A stretch of DNA of 30,886 nt from Anaeromyces robustus (GCA_002104895.1 MCFG01000189.1:97501-128386), one strand, 5' to 3'. Shown: positions 9,580 through 20,750, counted from the first letter of the stretch. Translations and numbers: made by a program. Notes: generated from the letters alone by a model not told the origin.

Positions 9580-11574
9580 TTAATTTGAAGAATAACAAGC
9601 CCCAAATTCACTTTGACAACCTTTTCCACAATGTTGAGAACTAGTACCACAATAACCATCTTTACTACAACATCCAACACCATCAATGTATCTACTTTTT
9701 TTGATAATACAACTACCATATCCTGGTCCACATCTATTATTTACAAGTCTAATAGAAGTACTAGTTGATTTATTAGATAAACAAAATTCACTATACTCAC
9801 TTTGACATCCTAAGCTAACATAACAATATTGTGATGCACTACTTCCATCAAATTCAATACATTTATTATCTTTGCTACAACAACCTTTAGAACATTTAGA
9901 ATATCCTGAATTTTCTCCACATCCATGATAAGCATTATTTGGTGATAATACTACACGTTTACCATTATTAACAAATCTATTTACTGTTTTATCTGGTAAT
10001 CCATAAAGTATATCTTTAAGTGACATATCAATTAAAGTTTTTTTCATTAAATTATAATTATATCTGATTTCTCTATGTTCTGACATAATAGTTGCAGCAA
10101 TTCCAGCAACTAATGGTGTTGCAAAAGATGTACCATCATTTTTATAATAATTAGTACCATCTTTTTCAAATAAATAAAATCCACCAACGGATGGATAAAA
10201 TACTTCACCTGGAGCAAAAATATCAATACATTTTCCATAATTAGAATAACTAGCAAAAGTGTATCCATTACTAATATCTCTATCTATTGTATCCTCAGTT
10301 GCACCAACAGTAATAGCATCATCAAATCCTCCATAACGAAAATAATTGGAATCACAGTTTTCATGTTCATTACCACCAGAAACAAATATGATAACACCAT
10401 TTCTACTTAATTCAGTAAATATTTCTTGTATTTCAGGAACATAACCACGTCCTCCACGTGAAATATTAACAATAGTTTTATTTGGTCTAGCATGTAATCT
10501 AATATATTCTAAAGATTTTAATTCTGCAGAAGTATGTAAAGATGTTGCAATAATATGAAGATTAGCTTTTTTAGCTGCTCCTGTGTATTTACCTCCTGCT
10601 GTCATGGATACAATAGTACCATGAATTGAACTATCTCTATCAGATACTCCACATCCTTTTACTCTTCTTTCATCATCATATGATAATTCAGTAAAACCAT
10701 AATTTATATCTGAAATAGCATCACATGTTACAGTACGACTTCCATTATAGGTATCAAATTCATCATAATGAAAATAACCTGTTTCTTCAATAAAATAAAT
10801 ATCTATATCTTGTCCAGCTGTTTTTGGGTAATAATAAGTATTATCATATACTTCAGTACTCTCAGGATCAAAATGAGATTGAGATAATAAGGATAAATGA
10901 GAATAAAAATTTCTTGAAACATTTTTAAAACGATCTTGAACTCTAACATTTGTCCAATTGGTTTCCTTTTGAATAAAATCGAGATTATAATAAGTATTAG
11001 CATAATTTTCTGAAGGAATAGATTTATTACATCTTTTAATATCTGGTAATTTTTTAACCTTTTTAATAACTTCATCGGATGCATAAATAACAACTGCATA
11101 ACCACTACCAAGTGGACAAATAGGACTAACTAATTTAGATTCAACAGGGATATATTCAACTTTATCATCTAAAATTTCAGTTGAATTATCTGAACGTTTT
11201 TGAAGATTTTGGAGATTCTGAAAATTTTGAATTGCAGTAATGTTTTGTGGATTTACTTCATTAATAAATAATAATTTAGTACTTCTATGATGACGTTTGT
11301 TCATAACAATTGAATCAAGTTCTTCTAATCTTTCATCCATTTGGCCATTTTCTAAAGTATATGTATCTTTATTTTCTTCAATGATATCGTATATATCATT
11401 TAATTTATCATTAACAAAGACATCAACAGCATCTTTAACATTTTGATCATCATCATAATCTTTAAGATTTATTTTAGTCTTAAGAGTAATAATATAGTGA
11501 TCATTATCAGCAAGGGCATTAATGAAATAGTTGAATAATACAACTATCATAAAAGCAAAAGAAAGAGATTTCAT
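9580..11574 (-). CDS. Secreted subtilisin-like protein with two CBM18 modules (gene 2)
   Basis: An intact 664-residue product. Residues 1-22 form a signal peptide ending ALA. Residues 23 to about 200 are a propeptide region whose end (AVVIYASDEVIKKVKKLP) resembles an I9-type inhibitor domain. The S8-like domain spans about 255-500, with His318 (IHGT), oxyanion Asn402 (SGGN) and Ser483 (GTSFATP). The first triad position reads IEETG: ungapped alignment with the gene at 14357-16342 (VIDTA) places Glu263 at the catalytic Asp. Two cysteine-rich CBM18 modules follow (about 551-598 and 615-660), joined by a Ser/Thr-rich linker. Many N-glycosylation sequons support secretion. The protein should bind chitin; protease activity is uncertain because of the Asp-to-Glu change. 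The start fits the signal peptide and an A-rich context. Confidence 0.93.
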   Translation of the reverse strand: MKSLSFAFMIVVLFNYFINALADNDHYIITLKTKINLKDYDDDQNVKDAVDVFVNDKLNDIYDIIEENKDTYTLENGQMDERLEELDSIVMNKRHHRSTKLLFINEVNPQNITAIQNFQNLQNLQKRSDNSTEILDDKVEYIPVESKLVSPICPLGSGYAVVIYASDEVIKKVKKLPDIKRCNKSIPSENYANTYYNLDFIQKETNWTNVRVQDRFKNVSRNFYSHLSLLSQSHFDPESTEVYDNTYYYPKTAGQDIDIYFIEETGYFHYDEFDTYNGSRTVTCDAISDINYGFTELSYDDERRVKGCGVSDRDSSIHGTIVSMTAGGKYTGAAKKANLHIIATSLHTSAELKSLEYIRLHARPNKTIVNISRGGRGYVPEIQEIFTELSRNGVIIFVSGGNEHENCDSNYFRYGGFDDAITVGATEDTIDRDISNGYTFASYSNYGKCIDIFAPGEVFYPSVGGFYLFEKDGTNYYKNDGTSFATPLVAGIAATIMSEHREIRYNYNLMKKTLIDMSLKDILYGLPDKTVNRFVNNGKRVVLSPNNAYHGCGENSGYSKCSKGCCSKDNKCIEFDGSSASQYCYVSLGCQSEYSEFCLSNKSTSTSIRLVNNRCGPGYGSCIIKKSRYIDGVGCCSKDGYCGTSSQHCGKGCQSEFGACYSSN

Positions 11575-11873
11575 TTTTTAATTAATTTTTTTAATTTAAT
11601 TATTATTATTTTATTTAATTATATTTGTACTTTAATTTTTATTTTTATTTTTGTTTACTTTTTATTTTTTATTTTTTTATTTTTTTATTTTTTTATTTTT
11701 TTTATTTTATAAAAAAAAATTAATTTTATTTAATTTTTTTTTAATATCTTTATATATTTAATAATTATACTCTACTATTTTATTTTTATATTTATAAATT
11801 TGTTTATTTTCTTATTTATAAATAAGAAATTTTTATTCAAATTTATTTTAATTTATTTATTTATTTATTCAAT

Positions 11874-11917
11874 GTGTGTGGTATTAAAAAGAAAGTTATT
11901 TTTTCTTCTTTTTATAC
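11874..11917 (-). promoter_or_regulatory. Promoter-like block of protease gene 2
   Basis: On the gene strand: GTATAAAAAGAAG, purine-rich stretch, ACCACACAC. It is practically identical to the block upstream of gene 1 and lies about 300-340 bases before the ATG. Role inferred from conservation and the TATA-like string. Confidence 0.45.
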
Positions 11918-13277
11918 TTTTTTTTTTGTTAATTATATTATGGTAAATAATAATAATAATAATAATAGCAATAATAATAATAATAATTATAATAAAAGTA
12001 AAAACTGTTTTAATAAATGAAAGATAATATTGTAGTAACTCTAATTATTATAAAAAATATAGATACGCATCTTCTCTTTTATTACTTTTATTTATTATTT
12101 CCTTTATTTAATAAATATTTCCATCATTTATCATTACAATAATAATATATAATTTTATATTTAAAAAAATAATATTATTATATATAATTATTAAAACACA
12201 AACTTTTTTATTTCATACAATTTAATTATTATTTAATGCATTAATATAATAAAAAGAAATATAAAAAAAAACTTAAAAAAGATTATTCTTTATTATTTAT
12301 TTTATTATTAATATCATTTTCTAAAGTGGATTATTTGTAATAACATTTATGAGAATGATATATTCTTTAATTAAATGACTTTCATCAAAATTATTAATAA
12401 AAAATCTCTAATTCTTATCAATTTTATTTTTATTTTTTACAATGTATACTTGGATTTATATTTATTAATATATATTTATTATAAAAGATTTACAAACATA
12501 TAAATTCTATAGCTATTAATAATATTTAAATTATTATTTTTATACTCTTTTAGTTTATTTCATATTAGTAAATTCTATTTGTTTAATTTTTTTATTTTTT
12601 TGTTTAATTGATTTTTATTGTTTTTGTTTTTTGTTTTTTGTTTTTTTTTTAGAGTTTTTTTTTTTTTCTAGAATTATATTATTAATTATTTCTATCAACA
12701 TAAAAATTGATGGTACACTTTTTTAAGTTAATCTTTTTCAATAAATTCAATTAATATTATGGTAAAACAATTCAAAAAAAAAATTTTTTTTTTCACTAAA
12801 TTAATTATCTTTTAGTTACAATCAAATTTACCTTTAATTTAATTAATGTTTATTTAGTACCAAATAAATAAATTAATATAAAAAAATATTGTAAACTTTA
12901 TTCATATATAAAATTTATTAAAAAATTTCTGTATAAAAAAAAAATCTCACATCCACTATTAAATATCTTTTCAAAAAAAAACTTATTTTTTATTTAAATT
13001 TAAACTATGATATTTTTAACGAATATTAGTATATGAATATTTGAAATATATATATTTCATTCTTTATAATGAATACTTTTTTTTTTTTAATTGCAATCAA
13101 ATAGTGATTACATTCATTATCATTATTATAATTGATTATTAACAAAAATATATAGTTAACATCCAATTATGAAAAATTAAAATACATTTAAACTTTAATA
13201 TAGATTGAAGTGGATTATTTTTTTTTTTATATTAGTGTTTTTGTTTTTGTAAAGAAAAAAAGTATATTCTTTTAAAT

Positions 13278-13371
13278 TTATATTAAATTGAAAAAAAAAA
13301 TATTATATAAAAAGATTTTTTTATATTATATTAAATATTAATATATAATAAAGTTTTTCAATATTCCTTAA
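13278..13371. repeat. Partner of the 94 bp inverted segment (unit 2 orientation)
   Basis: Same orientation as 22831-22922 and opposite to 8067-8160. Because two of three units agree, unit 1 probably carries the derived flip. Confidence 0.75.
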
Positions 13372-13401
13372 CAAAGAAATATTTCATTATTACTTTAACT
13401 T

Positions 13402-13488
13402 AAATACAAAATTAAATTTCATATTATTATAAATTATTTATTATTACTATATAATATGAAACAAAAAATAACATGAATTTTTAATAAC
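13402..13488. repeat. 87 bp segment inverted relative to unit 4
   Basis: The reverse complement of 22961-23047 matches this segment at about 84 of 87 positions without gaps, while flanks on both sides (CATTATTACTTTAA and TTTAATATAATTGTGATA) are colinear. Inverted arms lie inside it (TTTCATATTA at 13417-13426 and TAATATGAAA at 13452-13461). Confidence 0.8.
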
Positions 13489-13711
13489 AAAAATATTAAA
13501 AAATTTAATATAATTGTGATATCTTTATCATATTATAGTAAATCAATAAAAGAAACAATAATAATTAATAATGATTTAATATATTATTAGATAATTATAT
13601 AGTAGATTGAAAGATAAATAAATAAATAAAAATAATGATATTAATAAATCAATGTAAACATAAACAAATATTTAAATGTAATAAATTACATAGTATTATA
13701 TCCCAACAAAT

Positions 13712-13712
13712 T

Positions 13713-13787
<75 letters not shown>

Positions 13788-13790
13788 TTT
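13712..13790. repeat. (TTTA)n tract, about 20 units, at unit end
   Basis: Marks the right end of the gene 2 unit, preceded by TATCCCAACAAATTTTA as at the other junctions. To the right the sequence is unrelated to the young units and leads to gene 3. A translated frame through the run (repeats of IYLF) is meaningless. Confidence 0.95.
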
Positions 13791-13974
13791 TTTTATTTAT
13801 TTATTTTATTTATTACCTTTATTTTATTTATTTTATAAATATTTATGTTAATTAATGGTTTTGTTTATTAATATATATGAAATTATTTCTTTATAAATTT
13901 TTTATAACGCTATTTATGCTATATTTTATTTATTATAAATTCCTTATATTAATATGAATTTATAATTTTATTTT

Positions 13975-14025
13975 ATATTATGTTTTTATATATACTTTTA
14001 TAGATAATATATAAAAACATAATAT
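13975..14025. repeat. Inverted repeat, 19 bp arms
   Basis: ATATTATGTTTTTATATAT at 13975-13993 pairs perfectly with 14007-14025, leaving a 13 nt loop. It lies about 330 bases beyond the stop of gene 3 and directly abuts the palindrome at 14026-14067. Confidence 0.7.
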
Positions 14026-14067
14026 TAATTCATATAATAATAATTATAATTATTATTATATGAATTA
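14026..14067. repeat. Perfect 42 bp palindrome
   Basis: Two 21 bp halves (beginning TTAATTCATATAATAATAAT) are exact reverse complements with no spacer. With the 19 bp-arm repeat next to it, this makes a cruciform-prone cluster in the gene 2 to gene 3 spacer. Confidence 0.75.
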
Positions 14068-14356
14068 TTTGTTTAAATAATAACTATATATAAATAATAT
14101 TTATATTTAATATAGAAAATGTAATAAGATTATAATTAATGATTATTAAAATAGAAAAAAAAAAACTTTTTTCTAAATTATTAAAATAATAGATTTTTTT
14201 AGTTCTTTCAATGATGAAAAATATTATAAATATATAATATATGTGTGTTTTAATTATTTTTACATAATATTATGTGAAAATAAAAATAAATTAAAAAAAA
14301 AAAGAAAAAAAAAAAAAAAAATTTTTTTTCTTTAATTCTAAATAAAAAAAAGTTGA

Positions 14357-16342
14357 TTAATTTGATAAATAACATACACCAAATTCACTTTGACATCCTT
14401 TACCACAATATTCAGAACTCCTACCACAATAACCATCTGAACTACAACATTCAACATCATCATAATATCTAGAATTTTTAGTTATACAACTACCATATTC
14501 TGGTCCACATCTCTTATTTGTTTTCCTAGTACTAACTTTAGTATTTAAACTTGATAAACAAAATTCACTAAATTCACTTTGACATCCTTTACTAATACTG
14601 CAGTATTGTGACATATTACGTCCATCAAATTCAATACATTTATTATTTTTTGTACAACAACCTTTAGAACATTTAGAATTTCCTGATGTTTCACCACATC
14701 CACGATATGTATTTGTTGGTGAATATACTATACGTTTACCATTATTAATAAATCTATTTGGTGTTTCATCATTTATTCCTTTTAATATATCTTTAATTGA
14801 CATATCAATTAATATTTGTTTCATTGAATAATGATCATAATGAATTTCAGAATGTTCTGACATAATAGTAGCTGCAACTCCAGCAACTAATGGTGATGCA
14901 AAAGATGTTCCAATAGAAGTTTGGAATCTAACACCTTCTCTCGATACTCTACTATATTGATCAAGTGATGGATAAAGTATTTCACCTGGAGCAAAAATAT
15001 CAACACAAGGTCCAAAATTAGAATAAGAAGATCTAGAATATCCATTATTAATATCATTATAAAATGTGCTTTCTGTTGCTCCAACTGTAATAACACCATC
15101 ATATCCTCCAAAATAATATTCTTTTGAACAACAATCAACATTATTATTTCCAGCTGAAACAAAAATAATAAAACCTGCTTCTTTTAATTCAATAAATTTA
15201 GCTGCCATTTCAGGACTATCTCCATTTCCTCCAATAGAAAGATTAATAACGGTTTTATACGGTACTGCATTTAATTTAATATAATCGAAGCCCAATATCT
15301 CATCAAAAGTATCCAAAGTTGCTGCAATAAAATGAAGATTAGATTTCTTAGCTGCTCCTGTATATTTACCACCAGCTGCCATAGAAACGAGAGTTCCATG
15401 AGATTCAATACCTTTATCTTTTACCCCACATTCTTTTCTATTTATTACATCATCATCAGGTATTTCATAAAAGTTATCATTTTCAATAATGACATCACAT
15501 GTTATAGTACGACTCTCATTATAAGTATCAAATTCATCATTATTAAAATTTACTGCTGTATCTATAACATAGATATCAATATCTTGTCCAGCCGAACTTG
15601 GATAATAATAATTATTATCATATTCTTCTGTACTTTCCATATCAAAACGTGATTGTGACATTAATGATAAATGAGAATAAAAGTATCTCTCTTTAACATA
15701 ACTAAAACGATCTTGAATACTAATATCTGTCCAATTAGTTTCTTTTTTAATATATTCAAGATTATAATATGTATTATTATTATCATTATCATTATTATAT
15801 AATTGTTTTAATGGGTTATTTTTAGTACAACGTCTAATATTAGGCAATTTTTTTATCTTTTTAATAACTTTTTCAGATGCATAGATAACAACTGCATAAT
15901 CATTACCAACTGGACATAAAGGTCTAGCTAATTTTGATTTAATAGGAATATAATTAATTTCTTCTAAATTATCAGTACGCTTATATATTTTTTGGAAAGT
16001 AGTAATATTTTTTGGTCTATTTTGACTAACAAAAATAAATTTAGTAGTTTCATTATTTCGCTTTTTTAAGGCAATTAAATCAAGTTCTTCTAATTTTTCA
16101 TCCATTTGCCCATTTTCCAATAGATAAGAATCTTTATTTTCTTCAATTATATTATATATATCATTTAATCTATCATTAACCAAAACATCTATAGCTTCTT
16201 GAACACTTTGACTTTCATCATCATAATTTTTATGATTTAAATTGCTCATAATAGAAACAATATAATGATCATTTTTAGCATAAACATTAATAAAATAGTT
16301 GAATAATACAACTATCATAAAAGTTAAAGAAATAGATCTCAT
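14357..16342 (-). CDS. Secreted subtilisin-like protease with two CBM18 modules (gene 3, diverged)
   Basis: An intact 661-residue product and the oldest paralogue of the cluster. Residues 1-22 are a signal peptide (ending VYA); the propeptide region runs to about 200. The S8-like domain carries a full triad: Asp261 (IYVIDTAV), His315 (SHGT) and Ser480 (GTSFASP), with oxyanion Asn399 (SAGN). CBM18 modules lie at about 549-595 and 612-657. The Asp motif has Ala in place of the usual Gly after the Thr. It has an Asn/Asp-rich insert (about 181-191) that the others lack, and a shorter segment before the KR pair near 121. The flanks are not those of the young units, but the promoter-like block is recognisable. 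It is the member most likely to be an active serine endopeptidase acting outside the cell or at the chitinous wall; the substrate is unknown. Confidence 0.93.
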   Translation of the reverse strand: MRSISLTFMIVVLFNYFINVYAKNDHYIVSIMSNLNHKNYDDESQSVQEAIDVLVNDRLNDIYNIIEENKDSYLLENGQMDEKLEELDLIALKKRNNETTKFIFVSQNRPKNITTFQKIYKRTDNLEEINYIPIKSKLARPLCPVGNDYAVVIYASEKVIKKIKKLPNIRRCTKNNPLKQLYNNDNDNNNTYYNLEYIKKETNWTDISIQDRFSYVKERYFYSHLSLMSQSRFDMESTEEYDNNYYYPSSAGQDIDIYVIDTAVNFNNDEFDTYNESRTITCDVIIENDNFYEIPDDDVINRKECGVKDKGIESHGTLVSMAAGGKYTGAAKKSNLHFIAATLDTFDEILGFDYIKLNAVPYKTVINLSIGGNGDSPEMAAKFIELKEAGFIIFVSAGNNNVDCCSKEYYFGGYDGVITVGATESTFYNDINNGYSRSSYSNFGPCVDIFAPGEILYPSLDQYSRVSREGVRFQTSIGTSFASPLVAGVAATIMSEHSEIHYDHYSMKQILIDMSIKDILKGINDETPNRFINNGKRIVYSPTNTYRGCGETSGNSKCSKGCCTKNNKCIEFDGRNMSQYCSISKGCQSEFSEFCLSSLNTKVSTRKTNKRCGPEYGSCITKNSRYYDDVECCSSDGYCGRSSEYCGKGCQSEFGVCYLSN

Positions 16343-16426
16343 TTTTTTTCTTTTTATTTTGATTTCTATTTATAATTTAATTTTTTTTTTTTATATTCCT
16401 ATATTTTTATATTTTTAATATTTTAT

Positions 16427-16520
16427 TTTTTATTTTAATTTTTTATTTTAATTTTTTATTTTAATTTTTTATTTTAATTTTTTATTTTAATTTTTTATTT
16501 TTATTTTTTATTTTAATTTT
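16427..16520. repeat. 13 bp minisatellite, about 7 copies
   Basis: The unit TATTTTAATTTTT is repeated with few changes, about 90-190 bases before the start codon of gene 3. It occupies the same relative place as the ATTTT tract of gene 4 and the T-rich runs upstream of genes 1 and 2. Confidence 0.75.
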
Positions 16521-16705
16521 TTATTTTTTATTCTTCTTTATCTTTATTTTTTATTTTTTATTTTTTATTTTTTATTTTTTATTTCTATTATCTGTTCTTT
16601 TAAAATTATATATGAATTTTTATTATTTATATTTTATTATTTTTTATATTTTTATTGTTTATGCTTTTTAATCAATTCATATATAATATCTTTTTTTTTT
16701 AATTT

Positions 16706-16744
16706 GTTGTGTTAAATAAAGAAACCTTTCCTCTTCTTATATAC
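16706..16744 (-). promoter_or_regulatory. Promoter-like block of protease gene 3
   Basis: On the gene strand it reads TATATAAGAAGAGG, a purine-rich stretch and then AACACAAC, parallel to the GTATAAAAAGAAG to ACCACACAC block of the young genes. It starts about 365 bases before the ATG. Similarity survives although most surrounding spacer does not align. Confidence 0.4.
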
Positions 16745-17501
16745 CAATTTCTATTACAAAAAAAAAGAAAAAAAAAAAAAAAAGAACATCAAAAAATAAT
16801 AAAAAATTAGCCAATTAAGATTTTATTAAAATTTTCTTAAATTTTAAGATTTATAAATAACTTTATTTATAATAAATTCTTTCTGTATTAAATATTTATA
16901 ACTAAACAATTTTTCTTTTAATATTTTTTTTTTTTTATTTTACAAAAAAATAAATTAATAAAACATTTTAATAAAAAAATAGAAATAATAAATAATAATA
17001 ATCCTTTAAAACTCAAAAATTAAATATATAAATATTAAATTATTTTTGGAATAAAAATAGAAAATTCTTTAAAATAAATTATGTTTTATATGTAACACAG
17101 TAAAAAAAAATTAATTTTTTTTTTTTTCTGTATTATGTTTTTTTTTTTTTTTTTTTATAATTTAACACAACTGGATAAAAAAAAAATGTTAATATAGAAA
17201 GCTATATTAATATTTTTTTCTGTAAAATATTTTTTTTATTTAATATAGTTGAAATTTAGAAAAAAAATTTTTTTATAAATAAAGACCTAATTTAGATAAA
17301 AATTTATAATAGAATATTAAATACTATTGTTTCATATTTTTTTATATGAAATTTTAATTATTAATCATCAATTAAACTTTTCAAATAAAGATTTATATAA
17401 TGAATATCAAATTTTCTTCTTTTATATAAAAATTATATTACAAAATATTTTTATTTATATATATAATATATATTTATATATATACATTTATTTATTTATT
17501 T

Positions 17502-17751
<250 letters not shown>

Positions 17752-18643
17752 ATAATTATCATTACCAATAAGTCATGGCAATTATATCATATTTCAATTA
17801 AATTAAACTCTTTTGATCGATCATAATTTTAATCCATAATTAAAAATATAATTTTAGAATAAAACACATTAATTGTTAAATATATATGCTTGTTAGTTTT
17901 AATTTTATTTTTATTTATTTATTTAAATGGTTTTATTATTTTTTTTATTATTAATTATTGTTCTTTTTTTCTTTATTTTAATTTTAATTTTTATTTTTTT
18001 TTTTTTTATTTTTATTTTGATTTTTTCTTTTATTTTATTTTTATTTATTTAATTTTGATTTTGATTTTTAAATTTAATTTTTTGTTGTTTTTTTTCTTTT
18101 ATTTTAATTTTTTATCTTTAAATTTATATTTACTTTTTATTTTTATTTATATTAATATTTTTATGGTTATTCTAGTAATATATTACTTATGAATATTCAT
18201 TTATATAATATTATTGTTAAAGTCTTTTTCATATTAGTTATAATTCTAATAATGATAAGATTATTATATTAATTAGATTTTTATATATATAATTATATAT
18301 ATATAATATATTATTAAATTAATATTAAAATATTTCATTTTATATTTTAAAAAATAATTACAATCAATATTGTTTTAAAATAGAATAATAATTCCATTAT
18401 TTATGTTATTGATTGATAATATAAAAAAATAAATAGTAGTATAATTAATAATACTTTCATTTATTATAATAAAATATTATTTTTTTTTCTTTTTCTTTTT
18501 CTTTTTCTTTTTCTTTTTCTTTCTTTTCTTCAATTAAAATAAATAAATAAATATTAAAACAAAAGGTTATAATAAATTTTTAATATATTTATTTATTTAT
18601 ATATATTATTTATAATATATATTTATTAGTTTATAATTTAATT
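17752..18643. other. Downstream flank of protease gene 4 (duplicated)
   Basis: No gene seen; open plus-strand frames here are Phe/Ile/Leu-rich translations of T-rich DNA. It is colinear with 3740-4551, including the GATCGATC block, and its right half also with 8850-9579. The CTTTTT run near 18489-18532 is longer than in the other two copies. Confidence 0.65.
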
Positions 18644-20638
18644 TTAATTTGAAGAATAACAAGCCCCAAATTCACTTTGACAACCTTTTCCACAATGTTG
18701 AGAACTAGTACCACAATAACCATCTTTACTACAACATCCAACACTATCAATGTATCTACTACTTTTGATAATACAACTACCATATCCTGGTCCACATCTA
18801 TTATTTACAAGTCTAATAGAAGTACTAGTTGATTTATTGGATAAACAAAATTCACTATACTCACTTTGACATCCCATACTAACTAAACAAGATTGTGATA
18901 CACTACTTCCATCAAATTCAATACATTTATTATCTTTGCTACAACAACCTTTAGAACATTTATAATTACCTGAATTTTCTCCACATCCATGATAAGCATT
19001 ATTTGGTGATAATACTACACGTTTACCATTATTAACAAATCTATTTACTGTTTTATCTGGTAATCCATAAAGTATATCTTTAAGTGACATATCAATTAAA
19101 GTTTTTTTCATTAAATTATAATTATATCTGATTTCTCTATGTTCTGACATAATAGTTGCAGCAATTCCAGCAACTAATGGTGTTGCATAAGATGTACCAT
19201 AATCTCTAAAATAATCAGTACCATCTTTTTCAAATAAATAAAATCCACCAACGGATGGATAAAATACTTCACCTGGAGCAAAAATATCAATACATTTTCC
19301 ATAATTAGAATAACTAGAAAAAGTATATCCATTACTAATATCTCTATCTATTGTATCTTCAGTTGCACCAACAGTAATAACATCATCAAATCCTCCATAA
19401 CGAAAACGATTGGAATCACAGTTTTCATGTTCATTACCACCAGAAACAAATATGATAACACCATTTCTACTTAATTCAGTAAATATTTCTTGTATTTCAG
19501 GAACATAACCACGTCCTCCACGTGAAATATTAACAATAGTTTTATTTGGTCTAGCATGTAATCTAATATATTCTAAAGATTTTAATTCAGTATGAGTGTA
19601 TAAAGATGTAGCAATAATATGAAGATTAGCTTTTTTAGCTGCTCCTGTGTATTTACCTCCTGCTGTCATGGATACAATAGTACCATGAATTGAACTATCT
19701 CTATCAGATACTCCACATCCTTTTACTCTTCTTTCATCATCATATGATAATTCAGTAAAACCATCATTTGTATCTGAAATAGCATCACATGTTACAGTAC
19801 GACTTCCATTATAGGTATCAAATTCATCATAATGAAAATAACCTGTTTCTTCAATAAAATAAATATCTATATCTTGTCCAGCTGTTTTTGGATAATAATA
19901 AGTATTATCATATACTTCAGTATTCTCAGGATCAAAATGAGATTGAGATACTAAGGATAAATGAGAATAAAAATTTCTTGAAACATTTTTAAAACGATCT
20001 TGAACTCTAACATTTGTCCAATTGGTTTCCTTTTGAATATAATCTAGATTATAATAAGTATTGGCATGATTTTCTGAAGGAATAGATTTATTACATCTTT
20101 TAATATCTGGTAATTTTTTAACCTTTTTAATAACTTCATCGGATGCATAAATAACAACTGCATAACCACTATCAAGTGGACAAATAGGACTAACTAATTT
20201 AGATTCAACAGGGATATATTCAACTTTATCATCTAAAATTTCAGTTGAATTATCTGAACGTTTTTGAAGATTTTGGAGATTCTGAAAATTTTGAATTGCA
20301 GTAATGTTTTGTGGATTTACTTCATTAATAAATAATAATTTAGTACTTCTATGATGACGTTTGTTCATAACAATTGAATCAAGTTCTTCTAATTTTTCAT
20401 CCATTTGGCCATTTTCTAAAGTATATGTATCTTTATTTTCTTCAATGATATCGTACATATCATTTAATTTATCATTAACAAAGACATCAACAGCATCTTT
20501 AACATTTTGATCATCATCGTAATCATTATGATTTATTTTAGTCTTAAGAGTAATAATATAGTGATCATTATCAGCAAGGGCATTAATGAAATAGTTGAAT
20601 AATACAACTACCATAAAAGCAAAAGAAAGAGATTTCAT
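18644..20638 (-). CDS. Secreted subtilisin-like protein with two CBM18 modules (gene 4)
   Basis: An intact 664-residue product, colinear with gene 2 without gaps. Signal peptide 1-22, propeptide region to about 200, S8-like domain with His318 (IHGT), Asn402 (SGGN) and Ser483 (GTSYATP), CBM18 modules at about 551-598 and 615-660. As in gene 2, the first triad position reads IEETG, with Glu263 in place of Asp. It shares with gene 2 the segment around GVIIFVSGGNEHENC, but with gene 1 the segment DYFRDYGTSYATP next to the nucleophile. The first CBM18 has its own changes (SGNYKC, SQSCLVSMGC). The mosaic suggests gene conversion between copies. A 575 bp ATTTT tract begins about 112 bases before the ATG, within the likely leader. 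Chitin binding is expected; protease activity is uncertain. Confidence 0.93.
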   Translation of the reverse strand: MKSLSFAFMVVVLFNYFINALADNDHYIITLKTKINHNDYDDDQNVKDAVDVFVNDKLNDMYDIIEENKDTYTLENGQMDEKLEELDSIVMNKRHHRSTKLLFINEVNPQNITAIQNFQNLQNLQKRSDNSTEILDDKVEYIPVESKLVSPICPLDSGYAVVIYASDEVIKKVKKLPDIKRCNKSIPSENHANTYYNLDYIQKETNWTNVRVQDRFKNVSRNFYSHLSLVSQSHFDPENTEVYDNTYYYPKTAGQDIDIYFIEETGYFHYDEFDTYNGSRTVTCDAISDTNDGFTELSYDDERRVKGCGVSDRDSSIHGTIVSMTAGGKYTGAAKKANLHIIATSLYTHTELKSLEYIRLHARPNKTIVNISRGGRGYVPEIQEIFTELSRNGVIIFVSGGNEHENCDSNRFRYGGFDDVITVGATEDTIDRDISNGYTFSSYSNYGKCIDIFAPGEVFYPSVGGFYLFEKDGTDYFRDYGTSYATPLVAGIAATIMSEHREIRYNYNLMKKTLIDMSLKDILYGLPDKTVNRFVNNGKRVVLSPNNAYHGCGENSGNYKCSKGCCSKDNKCIEFDGSSVSQSCLVSMGCQSEYSEFCLSNKSTSTSIRLVNNRCGPGYGSCIIKSSRYIDSVGCCSKDGYCGTSSQHCGKGCQSEFGACYSSN

Positions 20639-20750
20639 TTTTTTATTAATTTTTTTAATTTAATTATTATTATTTTATTTAACTTTGTTATTTAATTTTT
20701 TATTTTTATTTAATTTTTATTTTTTATTTTTTATTTTTTTTTTTTTTTTT

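Larger units (their letters stand above)
11575..13711. other. Upstream flank of protease gene 2 (duplicated)
   Basis: No gene seen. It is colinear with the upstream flank of gene 4 over almost all its length, apart from the ATTTT expansion there and one inverted segment. It contains an AAT-type trinucleotide run (about 11945-11995), the perfect palindrome at 11808-11829 and the conserved block 12660-12860. Confidence 0.6.
13791..14356. other. Spacer downstream of protease gene 3
   Basis: No gene seen. It holds a composite of inverted repeats (13975-14025 and 14026-14067) and an A-rich run near 14290-14330 next to the stop codon. It does not resemble the downstream flanks of genes 1, 2 and 4. 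Confidence 0.6.

Noticed and set aside
15332-15652. Plus-strand open frame of 106 codons antisense to gene 3
   Set aside because: Shadow of the conserved protease frame; the sister genes do not keep it. The minus-strand frames at 14887-15162, 10803-11111, 4782-5003 and 4515-4703 are likewise out-of-frame shadows.
17890-18192. Open plus-strand frame of 100 codons rich in Phe, Ile and Leu
   Set aside because: T-rich downstream flank of gene 4; the homologous flanks of genes 1 and 2 do not keep the frame.
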